Assembly: GCF_025979705.1 (NCBI RefSeq)
Contig: NZ_CP110136.1
Span: forward strand, 3,100,001-3,164,000
Direction: 5' to 3'
Length of the DNA stretch: 64,000 bases
Origin: Hymenobacter sp. YIM 151858-1
GTDB taxonomy: Bacteria; Bacteroidota; Bacteroidia; Cytophagales; Hymenobacteraceae
Numbering within the stretch: the first letter of the stretch is position 1; each line of letters begins with the position of its first letter. The translations under genes and the position numbers were made by a program. Positions 17,138-25,840 of this stretch are shown here, in pieces. The notes beneath the pieces are model-generated. The model was not told where the DNA came from. It made no database searches and saw only the letters and a list, made by a program, of their open reading frames with translations.

Positions 17138-18325
17138 ATGAAAAAGGTAGTTCTCGCCTACAGCGGCGGGTTGGATACGTCCTACTGCGTCGTTTATCTG
17201 ACGAAAGAACTGGGCCTGGAAGTCCACACGGTAATCGTCAACTCGGGCGGCTTCTCGGAGAAGGAGCTGGCCGGCATCGAAAAGCGCGCCTACGAAATGG
17301 GCTCCAAGCGCCACGAGGTGATTGACGTAACCGAGCGTTTCTACCAACAGTGCCTGCGCTACCTGCTGGCGGGAAACATCCTAAAAAACGACACCTACCC
17401 GCTGAGCGTCAGCGCGGAGCGCATGTTCCAGTCGCTGGCTTTGGCCGAGTACGCCCGCGAAAACAAGGCCGATTACATTGCCCACGGCAGCACCGGCGCC
17501 GGCAACGACCAGGTACGATTCGACGTGGCTTTCTCGGTGATTTCACCCAACACCGAAATCCTCACGCCCATCCGCGACCTGCGTCTTTCGCGCCAGCAGG
17601 AAATCGAGTACCTGCAGGCCAACGGTGTGGAGATGAGCTGGGAAAAAGCCAAATACTCCATCAACAAGGGCATTTGGGGCACCAGCGTGGGCGGCGTCGA
17701 AACGCTGACCTCGCGCCAGGGCCTGCCGGAGTCGGCCTGGCCGACGCAGCTCTCGGCAACCGAGCCGCAGGAAATCAGCATCACCTTCGAAAAAGGTGAG
17801 CCGGTGGCGCTGAACGGCGAGCAGATGAAGCCGGTAGACCTGATTGTGGCGCTGAACGAGCTGGCCGGTAAGTACGCCATTGGCCGCGATACGCACGTGG
17901 GCGACACCATCCTAGGCATCAAAGGCCGAGTGGGCTTCGAGGCTCCGGCCCCGCTGATTCTTATCAAAAGCCACCACCTGCTGGAGAAGCACACCTCCTC
18001 ACGCTGGCAGCTGCTGCACAAAGACTACATCGCCAATTGGTACGGCACGCTGCTGCACGAGGCGCAGTACCTCGATCCGGTGATGCGCGATATGGAAGCT
18101 TTCTTGGAGTCGTCGCAGCAGCGCGTGTCAGGCACGGTGTACGTGTCGTTGAAGCCTTATCAGTTTGAGCTGCTGGGCATCGAGTCGGAATTTGACATGA
18201 TGCAGTCGAAAGTGGCGACCTACGGTGAGGAGAACAACGCCTGGGATTCGCGCGACGCCAAAGGGTTTATCAAGATTTTCAGCAACCAGCTGCGCATTCA
18301 CGCTTCCTTCAACGATGAAAATTAA
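17138..18325 (+). CDS. argG: Argininosuccinate synthase
   Basis: 395 residues, cytoplasmic. It joins citrulline and aspartate with ATP. The PP-loop AYSGGLDTSYC is at residues 7-17. HGSTGAGNDQVRFD binds aspartate and citrulline, NKGIWGTSVGG lies in the synthetase domain, and GIESEFDMMQ is near the C-terminus. The N-terminus MKKVVLAYSGG fixes the start at 17138. Its last 11 bases overlap the start of argC, so the two are coupled. In the N-acyl pathway suggested by argF' it would receive citrulline after deacylation by the argE' product. Confidence 0.97.
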   Translation: MKKVVLAYSGGLDTSYCVVYLTKELGLEVHTVIVNSGGFSEKELAGIEKRAYEMGSKRHEVIDVTERFYQQCLRYLLAGNILKNDTYPLSVSAERMFQSLALAEYARENKADYIAHGSTGAGNDQVRFDVAFSVISPNTEILTPIRDLRLSRQQEIEYLQANGVEMSWEKAKYSINKGIWGTSVGGVETLTSRQGLPESAWPTQLSATEPQEISITFEKGEPVALNGEQMKPVDLIVALNELAGKYAIGRDTHVGDTILGIKGRVGFEAPAPLILIKSHHLLEKHTSSRWQLLHKDYIANWYGTLLHEAQYLDPVMRDMEAFLESSQQRVSGTVYVSLKPYQFELLGIESEFDMMQSKVATYGEENNAWDSRDAKGFIKIFSNQLRIHASFNDEN

Positions 18326-19295
18326 GGTTGGCATCGTCGGCGGGGCCGGCTACACGGCCGGAGAGCTGATCCGCATTCTGCTGCACCACGAGTTCGTGGA
18401 GCTGGGCGCTATCGTCAGCTCGTCGAGCGCAGGCAAGCCGGTGCACCAGGCACACGACGACCTGGTGGGCGAAACGGACCTGCGCTTTGCCGCGGAGCTG
18501 GCCGGCGACGAAGACGTGGTGTTCCTCTGCCTGGGCCACGGCAACTCGCGGGCGTTTCTTGAAAAGCAACCGCTGCCGGAAACCACCCACGTCATCGACC
18601 TCAGCAACGATTTCCGCCTAGGTGCTGATCGGGAGTTTCAGGACCGGGAGTTCGTGTACGGGCTGCCGGAGCTGAACAAGACGCGCATTCAGCAGGCCCA
18701 AAGCATTGCCAACCCCGGCTGCTTTGCTACGTCTATTCAACTGGCCCTGCTGCCGCTGGCCCAGGCCGGCCGCCTCACCGACGACGTGCACGTATCGGCC
18801 ATTACCGGCAGCACGGGCGCGGGGCAGAGCCTATCGGAGACGGTGCATTTCTCGTGGCGTTCGAACAACGTGTCCATCTACAAGCCTTTCACGCACCAGC
18901 ACCTAGGGGAAATTGGGGAGAGCCTGGCGCAACTGCAGCCCGAGCTGGCAATGGACATCAACTTCATTCCCTACCGCGGCAACTTCACCCGCGGCATCTT
19001 CGCCAGCGTCTACACGCCGTCGGATTTGACGCAGGAGGAAGCGCGGGAGCTGTACCAGAAGTTCTACGCCGACGCGCCATTTACCACGGTGTCGGACAAG
19101 GAAGTGCACCTGAAGCAGGTAGTAAACACCAATAAGAGCCTGCTGCACGTGCAAAAATTCGGCAAGCAGCTGCTCATTACCTCGGTTATCGATAACCTCG
19201 TGAAGGGCGCTTCGGGCCAGGCCATCCAGAACATGAACCTGCTCTTCGGCTTGCCCGAAACGACGGGGCTCCACCTCAAATCGGTGCTTTTCTAA
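18315..19295 (+). CDS. argC: N-acyl-gamma-glutamyl-phosphate reductase
   Basis: 326 residues. It reduces acylglutamyl phosphate to the semialdehyde with NADPH. GIVGGAGYTAGELIRIL is the dinucleotide-binding loop, NPGCFATSIQLALLPL holds the catalytic Cys, and ITGSTGAGQS and FIPYRGNFTRGIF are further family marks. ATG 18315 lies inside the end of argG (overlap 11 bp). Downstream, a pair of mutually exclusive hairpins (19311-19409) separates it from argD. Confidence 0.96.
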   Translation: MKIKVGIVGGAGYTAGELIRILLHHEFVELGAIVSSSSAGKPVHQAHDDLVGETDLRFAAELAGDEDVVFLCLGHGNSRAFLEKQPLPETTHVIDLSNDFRLGADREFQDREFVYGLPELNKTRIQQAQSIANPGCFATSIQLALLPLAQAGRLTDDVHVSAITGSTGAGQSLSETVHFSWRSNNVSIYKPFTHQHLGEIGESLAQLQPELAMDINFIPYRGNFTRGIFASVYTPSDLTQEEARELYQKFYADAPFTTVSDKEVHLKQVVNTNKSLLHVQKFGKQLLITSVIDNLVKGASGQAIQNMNLLFGLPETTGLHLKSVLF

Positions 19296-19310
19296 TGTAT
19301 TAGCACGGTC

Positions 19311-19409
19311 ATGCTGAGCTTGTCGAAGCATCTCTACCGCTTCTCTAGGGGTAATAAATCGCAATCAGAACGTAATGCTTCGACAAGCTCAGCATTACGT
19401 TCTGATTGC
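19311..19409. repeat. GAAGCATCTC-type repeat with two alternative hairpins
   Basis: 19311-19331 is an exact 21-base inverted match to 19375-19395. Separately, 19361-19378 is an exact 18-base inverted match to 19392-19409. The two helices share bases and cannot form together. The element is inside the rightward operon between argC and argD. A run of CTCAGTTCTAA direct repeats follows at about 19424-19456, next to the argD start. Confidence 0.85.
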
Positions 19410-19460
19410 CGCTCAACGGTTTCTCAGTTCTAATCTCTCAGCTCTCAGTTCTAACCCCAA

Positions 19461-20600
19461 ATGGAGCTTTTCAACGTCTATCCGCTCAACGACATCACGC
19501 CGGTGCGCGCCCTCGGGGCGCAGCTCTGGGACGACCGTGGGCAGCAGTACCTCGACTTCTACGGCGGCCACGCCGTAATCAGCATCGGCCACAGCCACCC
19601 GCACTACGTGCAGCGCATCACCGCGCAGGTGCAGCAGATCGGCTTCTACTCGAACTCGGTGCACATCCCGATTCAGCGGGAGCTGGCGCGGAAGCTGGGC
19701 GAGGTGTCAGGTTATGAGGACTACACGCTGTTCTTGTGCAACTCGGGCGCCGAGGCCAACGAGAATGCGCTGAAGCTAGCTTCCTTCCACACCGGCAAAA
19801 GCCACGTTATTGCGTTTAAGGGCGCATTCCACGGCCGCACGTCGGGCGCGGTGGCGGCTACCGACAATCCGAAGATTGTCGCGCCGTTCAACGCCGGTCA
19901 CCCCATCAGCTTCCTGCCCTACGACTTGGCGGAAGTAGAGCGGGTGCTGCAGGAAGGCAAGACCTGCGCCGTCATCATCGAGCCGATTCAGGGCGTGGGC
20001 GGCATCATCATGCCTTCCGACGAGTTCCTGCAGGGCCTGGAGCAGCTGTGCCAGCAGTACGGCGCCGTCCTCATTGCCGATGAAGTGCAGAGTGGCTACG
20101 GCCGCAGCGGCAAGTTCTTCGCGCACCAGCACGCCGGTGTGCGGCCGGGTATCATCTCGGTGGCCAAAGGCATGGGCAACGGTTTTCCCATCGGTGGCAT
20201 CCTGATTGCGCCGGAGTTCCAGGCTTCGTACGGGCTGCTGGGCACTACTTTCGGCGGCAACCACTTGGCTTGCGCCGCCGCGCTGGCGGTGCTGGAAGTC
20301 ATCGAGCAGGAAAACCTGCTGGCGCACGCCCGCGAAATGGGCGAGTACCTGAAGCAGGAGTTGCTGCAAAACGCCGGCGCCCAGGAAGTGCGCGGCCGCG
20401 GGCTGATGATCGGCCTGAAGTACGACTTCCCCATCAAGGACGTGCGCGACAAGCTGCTCTCGGAACACCACATCTTCGTGGGCAACGCCTCCGACCCGAC
20501 GGTGCTGCGCCTGCTGCCGCCACTGAACATCAAGCGCGCGGAAGTCGACCAGTTTTTGCAAGCGCTGTACGCAATAATTCCGGCAGATGTAAGGAGTTAA
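19461..20600 (+). CDS. argD: N-acyl-ornithine aminotransferase (class III)
   Basis: 379 residues, a PLP-dependent fold type I aminotransferase. FYGGHAVISIGHSHP, FLCNSGAEANENALKLA, AFHGRTSGA, ADEVQSGYGRSG and ISVAKGMGNGFPIGG (with the PLP lysine) are visible. It transfers the amino group from glutamate to acylglutamate semialdehyde. Compared with typical family members of about 400 residues it is complete. The start MELFNVYPLND matches Bacteroidota homologues. It lies about 165 bp downstream of argC, after repeat DNA. Confidence 0.95.
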   Translation: MELFNVYPLNDITPVRALGAQLWDDRGQQYLDFYGGHAVISIGHSHPHYVQRITAQVQQIGFYSNSVHIPIQRELARKLGEVSGYEDYTLFLCNSGAEANENALKLASFHTGKSHVIAFKGAFHGRTSGAVAATDNPKIVAPFNAGHPISFLPYDLAEVERVLQEGKTCAVIIEPIQGVGGIIMPSDEFLQGLEQLCQQYGAVLIADEVQSGYGRSGKFFAHQHAGVRPGIISVAKGMGNGFPIGGILIAPEFQASYGLLGTTFGGNHLACAAALAVLEVIEQENLLAHAREMGEYLKQELLQNAGAQEVRGRGLMIGLKYDFPIKDVRDKLLSEHHIFVGNASDPTVLRLLPPLNIKRAEVDQFLQALYAIIPADVRS

Positions 20601-20613
20601 GCAACCGGCAGCC

Positions 20614-21013
20614 TAACTTGCGGCCTTAATGAGTGGCACCACGAGGTTCACGAGCAAAGCTCACCTTCTGATTAGCCGCACGCTGCCATTGCCCCTTGCG
20701 GCGCAGCACCCGGCTGGCTCTTTCCAGGAAAGAGCAGCCATCGAATTTTCTTTCCAGCAGCCGAGCCTACCAGACTTCCCGATGCCTGACATCTGGGATC
20801 GGTATTGTGCGGGGCCGATTGATCTACACGCTTTCGACCCCGTTTGGCTTAAGTGCTTTTTCGGCTGGAACAGACCCCTGATTTATGGTCCTGTTCCAGC
20901 CGAAAATCTTTTTGGGCACATCCGCTGCCCTTTCAGGCCGTCACGTTTGCGGCCGCCGCAACCCAACCATCGAAATCGAATCGTCTGGCTCCCCCTCTCT
21001 TTTGGAGAGGGGG
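20614..21013 (+). promoter_or_regulatory. Leader region of carA with a strong hairpin
   Basis: The 470-bp gap between argD and carA carries no credible gene. It holds TAACTTGC (20614-20621, like the candidate -7 elements), a perfect 16-bp hairpin TTTTCGGCTGGAACAG / CTGTTCCAGCCGAAAA (20858-20873 and 20891-20906), and a CCCCCTCTC/GAGAGGGGG hairpin (20991-21013), a repeat type seen in other Bacteroidota. The hairpins could act as terminator or attenuator ahead of carA. The first is followed by ATCTTTTT. Confidence 0.5.
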
Positions 21014-21069
21014 CCGGGGGGTGAGGTCGAAACTCAACAACAGCATAAACCCCTTTTTCGCACAACAGA

Positions 21070-22161
21070 GTGGAAAACGCTAAAACGGTGAAGCTGGTGC
21101 TCGAAGACGGCACCGAAATCCAGGGCAGCTCCTTCGGGGCATTTACCTCGGCCGCGGGCGAAGTGGTGTTCAGCACGGCCATGACCGGCTACCCCGAAAA
21201 CCTCACCGATCCGTCCTTCGCCGGGCAGATCCTGGTGCTCACCTACCCCATCGTGGGCAACTACGGCGTGCCGGGCGAGGAGCTGTACGAGTCCATTTCC
21301 AAGATCTTCGAGTCGGATAAGATTCATGTGGCCGGCCTAGTGGTGAACTACTACTCCGAGGAGCACAGCCACTGGAACGCCGCCAAGAGCCTCGGCGACT
21401 GGCTGGCCGAGTACAACATCCCCGGCATCTACGGCGTGGATACCCGCATGCTCACCAAGAAGCTGCGAGAGAAGGGCGCCATGCTCGGCAAAATCGTGGC
21501 CGAAGAGGACGTGCCCCTGCACGACCCCAACCAGGACAACCTGGTGGCCCAGGTAAGCCCCGAGGGCGTGCAGCACTACGGCACGGGCAAAAACAAAATC
21601 GTGCTGGTGGACTGCGGCACCAAGACCAACATCATCCGCTGCTTTTTGGAGCGCGACGTGGAGCTGATCCGCGTGCCCTGGGACTACGACTTCACCCAGC
21701 TCGATTACGACGGCCTGTTCCTGAGCAACGGCCCCGGCGACCCGAAAATGTGCGTGCCGACGATTGAGCACCTGCAGAAAGCCCTGCAACAGGACAAGCC
21801 GATCTTCGGCATCTGCCTGGGCTCCCAGCTTATGGGCCTCGCTGCAGGCGGCGACACGTTTAAGCTCAAGTACGGCCACCGCAGCCACAACCAGCCGGTG
21901 AAACTCACGGGCACCCAGCGCAGCTACATCACCAGCCAGAACCACGGCTTCGCGGTGGACACCGCCACACTGCCCGCCGAGTGGGACATGCTGTTCGAGA
22001 ACCTCAACGACGGCACCTGCGAAGGCATCAAGCACAAAACCAAGCCCTTCTTCTCCACCCAGTTTCACCCCGAGGCAGCCGGCGGCCCCCAGGACACGGA
22101 GTTTTTGTTCGACCAGTTTCTGGAGGAGGTAGAGAAGTACAAGGCGCAGCAAGCCAGCTAA
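21070..22161 (+). CDS. carA: Carbamoyl-phosphate synthase small subunit
   Basis: 363 residues. The glutaminase subunit releases ammonia for the large subunit. EDGTEIQGSSFG and STAMTGYPENLTDPS are in the N-terminal domain; the class I glutamine amidotransferase domain has LSNGPGDPK, FGICLGSQLMGLAAG (catalytic Cys) and FHPEAAGGPQDT (catalytic His/Glu). The start is a GTG at 21070, giving MENAKTVKLVLEDG; no ATG lies closer. carB follows after a repeat element at 22168-22298. Confidence 0.96.
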   Translation: MENAKTVKLVLEDGTEIQGSSFGAFTSAAGEVVFSTAMTGYPENLTDPSFAGQILVLTYPIVGNYGVPGEELYESISKIFESDKIHVAGLVVNYYSEEHSHWNAAKSLGDWLAEYNIPGIYGVDTRMLTKKLREKGAMLGKIVAEEDVPLHDPNQDNLVAQVSPEGVQHYGTGKNKIVLVDCGTKTNIIRCFLERDVELIRVPWDYDFTQLDYDGLFLSNGPGDPKMCVPTIEHLQKALQQDKPIFGICLGSQLMGLAAGGDTFKLKYGHRSHNQPVKLTGTQRSYITSQNHGFAVDTATLPAEWDMLFENLNDGTCEGIKHKTKPFFSTQFHPEAAGGPQDTEFLFDQFLEEVEKYKAQQAS

Positions 22162-22167
22162 GCTAGA

Positions 22168-22298
22168 GCTAGTTCCCCTCCTCAGATGAGGAGGGGCTAG
22201 GGGTGGTTGACTAGTCGTTGAACAACCCCTAGATCTAACCTCTAATTCTAGTCTTTCAACCACCCCCAGCCCCTCCTCATCTGAGGAGGGGAGCTAGT
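22168..22298. repeat. MITE-like double-hairpin element (copy 2)
   Basis: Arms 22168-22210 and 22256-22298 match copy 1 (13759-13915) except for a few bases. The self-complementary core CCCCTCCTCA-GA-TGAGGAGGGG is kept, but the centre is only 45 bp. It sits between carA and carB, only 6 bp after the carA stop. Confidence 0.85.
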
Positions 22299-22364
22299 CT
22301 TAAACCTAGCAAGCACGCAAATTCATTTTCTCCTCAACATACATTTTCTACCACCACGGCAAGG

Positions 22365-25300
22365 ATGGAGAAACCACAGAAAGTCTTGATTCTCGGTTCC
22401 GGCGCCCTCAAAATCGGGGAGGCCGGTGAGTTCGATTACTCCGGTTCGCAGGCCCTCAAGGCGCTGAAAGAGGAAGGCATCCGCACCATCCTCATCAACC
22501 CCAACATTGCCACCGTGCAGACGTCGGACGACATTGCCGACGACGTGTACTTCCTGCCCGTGACGCCCTACTTCGTGGAGGAGGTCATCAAGAAGGAGCA
22601 GCCCGACGGCATTCTGGTGGCCTTCGGCGGCCAAACGGCCCTGAACTGCGCCGTAGCCTTGTACCGCGCCGGCGTGTTCGAGAAGTACAACGTGCGCGTG
22701 CTCGGCACACCCGTGCAGAGCATCATCGACACCGAGGACCGCGACATCTTCAAGGAAAAGCTCGACCAGATCGGCGTGCTCACGGCCCGCAGCGAAGCCG
22801 TAACCACGATGGAGGACGCCTTGGCCGCGGCGGAGCGAATTGGCTTCCCCATTATCGTGCGCGCCGCCTTTGCGCTGGGCGGCCTGGGCAGCGGCTTCGC
22901 CAACAACATGGAGGAGCTGCGTGCCCTGGCCCAGAAGGCCTTCTCGACTTCGGACCAGATTCTGGTGGAAGAGTCCTTGAAGGGCTGGAAGGAAGTGGAG
23001 TACGAAGTGGTGCGCGACCAGTTCGACAACTGCATCACCGTCTGCAACATGGAGAACTTCGACCCCATCGGTATTCACACCGGGGAGAGCATCGTGGTGG
23101 CGCCGTCGCAGACCCTGAGCAACCGCGAGTACCACAAGCTGCGCAGCATCGGCATCAAGACCATCCGCCACCTGGGCATCGTGGGCGAGTGCAACATTCA
23201 GTACGCCCTCGACCCGCACTCGGAGGAGTACCGCGTGATTGAGGTGAATGCCCGTTTGTCGCGCTCCTCGGCCCTGGCTTCCAAGGCTACCGGCTACCCG
23301 CTGGCCTTCGTGGCCGCCAAGCTCAGCCTGGGCTACTCCCTGGCCGAGCTGAAAAACAGCGTGACGCAGACCACTTCGGCCTTCTTCGAGCCTTCGCTCG
23401 ATTACTTGGTGGTGAAGCTGCCGCGCTGGGACCTAGGGAAGTTCTCGGGCGTGCAGCGCCAGATCGGCTCGGCCATGAAGAGCGTGGGCGAGGTTATGGC
23501 CATCGGCAAAACCTTCGAGGAAGCCGTGCAGAAGGGCCTGCGCATGCTCGACACCGGCCGGCGCGGCTTCGTGGCCAACAAGCCCGAGCCGATTGACCTT
23601 GCCAATCTCGACACGCTGCTGAGCGAGCCGAACGAGGAGCGCATCTTCGCCATCAACGAGGCCTTCCAGGCCGGCTACGACGTGGAGCGCGTGTACGAAC
23701 TCACGCGCATCGACCGGTGGTTTTTGCAGCGCCTCTACGGCATCTACCAGCTGAGCCAGCAGCTCGGCGAGAAGCGCCAGCAGGGCGGCCTCGATGCCCT
23801 CGATACCGATTTGCTGCGCCAAGCCAAGAAGTCGGGCTTTTCGGACCAGCAGCTGGCCGTGCAGCTCCTCGGCCCAGCCGAGGTGAAAGCCAACGAAATG
23901 CTGGTGCGCGCCCGCCGCAAGGCCCTGGGCGTGGTGCCCGTGGTCAAGCAAATCGACACGCTGGCGGCCGAATTCCCGGCCCAAACCAACTACCTCTACC
24001 TCACCTACCACGGTACCGAAAACGACCTGGAGCCGGAAACCGACAAGTCGGTGGTGGTGCTGGGCTCGGGCGTGTACCGCATCGGCTCGTCGGTGGAGTT
24101 TGACTGGTGCGGCGTCAACGCGGCCCAAACGGTGAACGAGGAGGGCTACAAGTCCATCATCATCAACTACAACCCCGAAACCGTAAGCACCGACTACGAC
24201 GTGTCGGACCGCCTGTACTTCGAGGAGTTGAGCTACGAGCGGGTGATGGACATTCTGGACTTCGAGGAGCCGCAGGGCGTGATTCTGAGCACCGGCGGGC
24301 AGATTCCGAACAACATTGCCACCCGCCTCGAAGCCGCCGGCGCGCCCATCCTGGGCACCGCCGCCGCGCGCATCGACGAGGCCGAAAACCGCCACAAGTT
24401 CAGCAGCATCATGGACGAGCTGGGCATTGCCCAACCGCGCTGGAGCGAGCTGACCACCATGGAGGCCATCTACGACTTCGTGAAGCAGGTGGGCTTCCCG
24501 GTGCTGATCCGCCCGAGCTACGTGCTGTCGGGCGCGGCCATGAACGTGGTGTCGAACGTGCAGGAGCTGCAGGAGTACCTGAAGCTGGCCGCCGAGGTCA
24601 GCGCCGAATATCCGGTTGTCGTTTCAGAATTCATCCAGGAAGCCAAGGAAATCGAGCTGGACGCCGTGGCCGACCGGGGCGAAATCATGTCGTACGCCAT
24701 ATCGGAGCACGTGGAGTTTGCCGGCGTGCACTCCGGCGACGCTACCATGTACTACCCGCCGCAGCGCGTGTACGTGGGCACGGTGCGCAAGCTCAAGGTC
24801 ATTGCCGAGAAGATTGCCAAGCGCTTCCAGATCAGCGGGCCGTTCAACATCCAGTTCTTGGAGAAAAACCGCGAAATCCGCGTTATCGAGTGCAACCTGC
24901 GCGCCTCGCGTAGCTTCCCCTTCGTGAGCAAGGTATCGGGCAACAACCTGATCAAAAAGGCCACGAAAGTGCTACTGGGCAAGCACGTGGAGCGCGACGC
25001 GAGCGAGCTGGTGTACGACCTGCCCTTCGTGGGCGTGAAGGCCTCGCAGTTCTCTTTCACCCGCCTGCAAGGCGCCGACCCGGTGCTGCGCGTGGACATG
25101 ACCTCGACCGGCGAAGTGGGCTGCTTGGGCGACACGGCCGAGGAAGCGCTGCTGAAGTCGCTGCTGTCGGTGGGCTACCGCATTCCGGAGAAGACGGTGC
25201 TGATTTCCAGCGGCCCGCTCACCTCCAAAGTGGCCCTGCTGGAATCGGCCCAAATGCTGGTGCAGAAGGGTTACACCATCTACGCCACGCACGGCACGCA

Positions 25301-25616
25301 CCTTTTCTTCACCGAAAACAACGTGCCCAGCTCCCTGGTCTACTGGCCCGACGAGCTGCAGGAGCCCAACGCCCTGACCTACCTGCGCGAGCGGAAAATC
25401 GACTTGGTCATCAACATCCCCAAGAACATGACCAAGGGCGAGCTGGACAACGACTACAAAATCCGCCGCACGGCCGTCGACTTCAACATCCCGCTCATCA
25501 CCAACGCCCGCTTGGCCAAAGCCTTCATCCACGCCTTCTGCACGCTGAAGCTGCAGGATCTGAGCATCAAGAGTTGGAAGGAATTCAAGGCGGAAGCTGC
25601 GCCGGTGCTGGCCTAG
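22365..25616 (+). CDS. carB: Carbamoyl-phosphate synthase large subunit
   Basis: 1083 residues, the full length expected for bacterial CarB. Two homologous ATP-grasp halves are visible: the first begins KVLILGSGALKIGEAGEFDYSG and the second SVVVLGSGVYRIGSSVEFDWC, with an oligomerisation segment between. The C-terminal 140 residues are an MGS-like allosteric domain (TYATHGTHLFFTENN is within it). It makes carbamoyl phosphate from bicarbonate, ammonia and two ATP for both argF' and pyrimidines. The TAG stop is embedded in a CCTAGG site at 25614. A repeat with terminator form follows at 25641-25711. Confidence 0.97.
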   Translation: MEKPQKVLILGSGALKIGEAGEFDYSGSQALKALKEEGIRTILINPNIATVQTSDDIADDVYFLPVTPYFVEEVIKKEQPDGILVAFGGQTALNCAVALYRAGVFEKYNVRVLGTPVQSIIDTEDRDIFKEKLDQIGVLTARSEAVTTMEDALAAAERIGFPIIVRAAFALGGLGSGFANNMEELRALAQKAFSTSDQILVEESLKGWKEVEYEVVRDQFDNCITVCNMENFDPIGIHTGESIVVAPSQTLSNREYHKLRSIGIKTIRHLGIVGECNIQYALDPHSEEYRVIEVNARLSRSSALASKATGYPLAFVAAKLSLGYSLAELKNSVTQTTSAFFEPSLDYLVVKLPRWDLGKFSGVQRQIGSAMKSVGEVMAIGKTFEEAVQKGLRMLDTGRRGFVANKPEPIDLANLDTLLSEPNEERIFAINEAFQAGYDVERVYELTRIDRWFLQRLYGIYQLSQQLGEKRQQGGLDALDTDLLRQAKKSGFSDQQLAVQLLGPAEVKANEMLVRARRKALGVVPVVKQIDTLAAEFPAQTNYLYLTYHGTENDLEPETDKSVVVLGSGVYRIGSSVEFDWCGVNAAQTVNEEGYKSIIINYNPETVSTDYDVSDRLYFEELSYERVMDILDFEEPQGVILSTGGQIPNNIATRLEAAGAPILGTAAARIDEAENRHKFSSIMDELGIAQPRWSELTTMEAIYDFVKQVGFPVLIRPSYVLSGAAMNVVSNVQELQEYLKLAAEVSAEYPVVVSEFIQEAKEIELDAVADRGEIMSYAISEHVEFAGVHSGDATMYYPPQRVYVGTVRKLKVIAEKIAKRFQISGPFNIQFLEKNREIRVIECNLRASRSFPFVSKVSGNNLIKKATKVLLGKHVERDASELVYDLPFVGVKASQFSFTRLQGADPVLRVDMTSTGEVGCLGDTAEEALLKSLLSVGYRIPEKTVLISSGPLTSKVALLESAQMLVQKGYTIYATHGTHLFFTENNVPSSLVYWPDELQEPNALTYLRERKIDLVINIPKNMTKGELDNDYKIRRTAVDFNIPLITNARLAKAFIHAFCTLKLQDLSIKSWKEFKAEAAPVLA

Positions 25617-25640
25617 GTAGCTGATAGAATGCGCTGAAAT

Positions 25641-25711
25641 AAGAACGTCATGTCGAGCTTGGCGAAGCATCTCTACCGCTTCGCGTGCTTTCAGCATGAC
25701 GTTCTTTTTTT
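25641..25711 (+). terminator. GAAGCATCTC-type repeat acting as carB terminator
   Basis: AAGAACGTCATG (25641-25652) pairs with CATGACGTTCTT (25695-25706) and is followed by more T residues, so the repeat has the form of an intrinsic terminator. Its centre (GGCGAAGCATCTCTACCGCTTCGC) is the common dispersed repeat seen at 19311-19409 and 48596-48690. It would separate carB from the AT-rich gene and argF'. Confidence 0.75.
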
Positions 25712-25840
25712 GCTGTTCTGCTTTTCTGCTAACCCGAGGGAAGTCGTACTATACATCGGTAACACCAGGGCAATGTGCACCGAAGCAGCCTCACTAGTTA
25801 GATCAAGAGGGTAAAAATATTTCATCAAAACAGTTCATAT

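Noticed and set aside
20629-21024. A possible 131-residue gene between argD and carA
   Set aside because: It runs through two hairpin repeats and has no recognisable pattern; it is better read as an untranslated leader.
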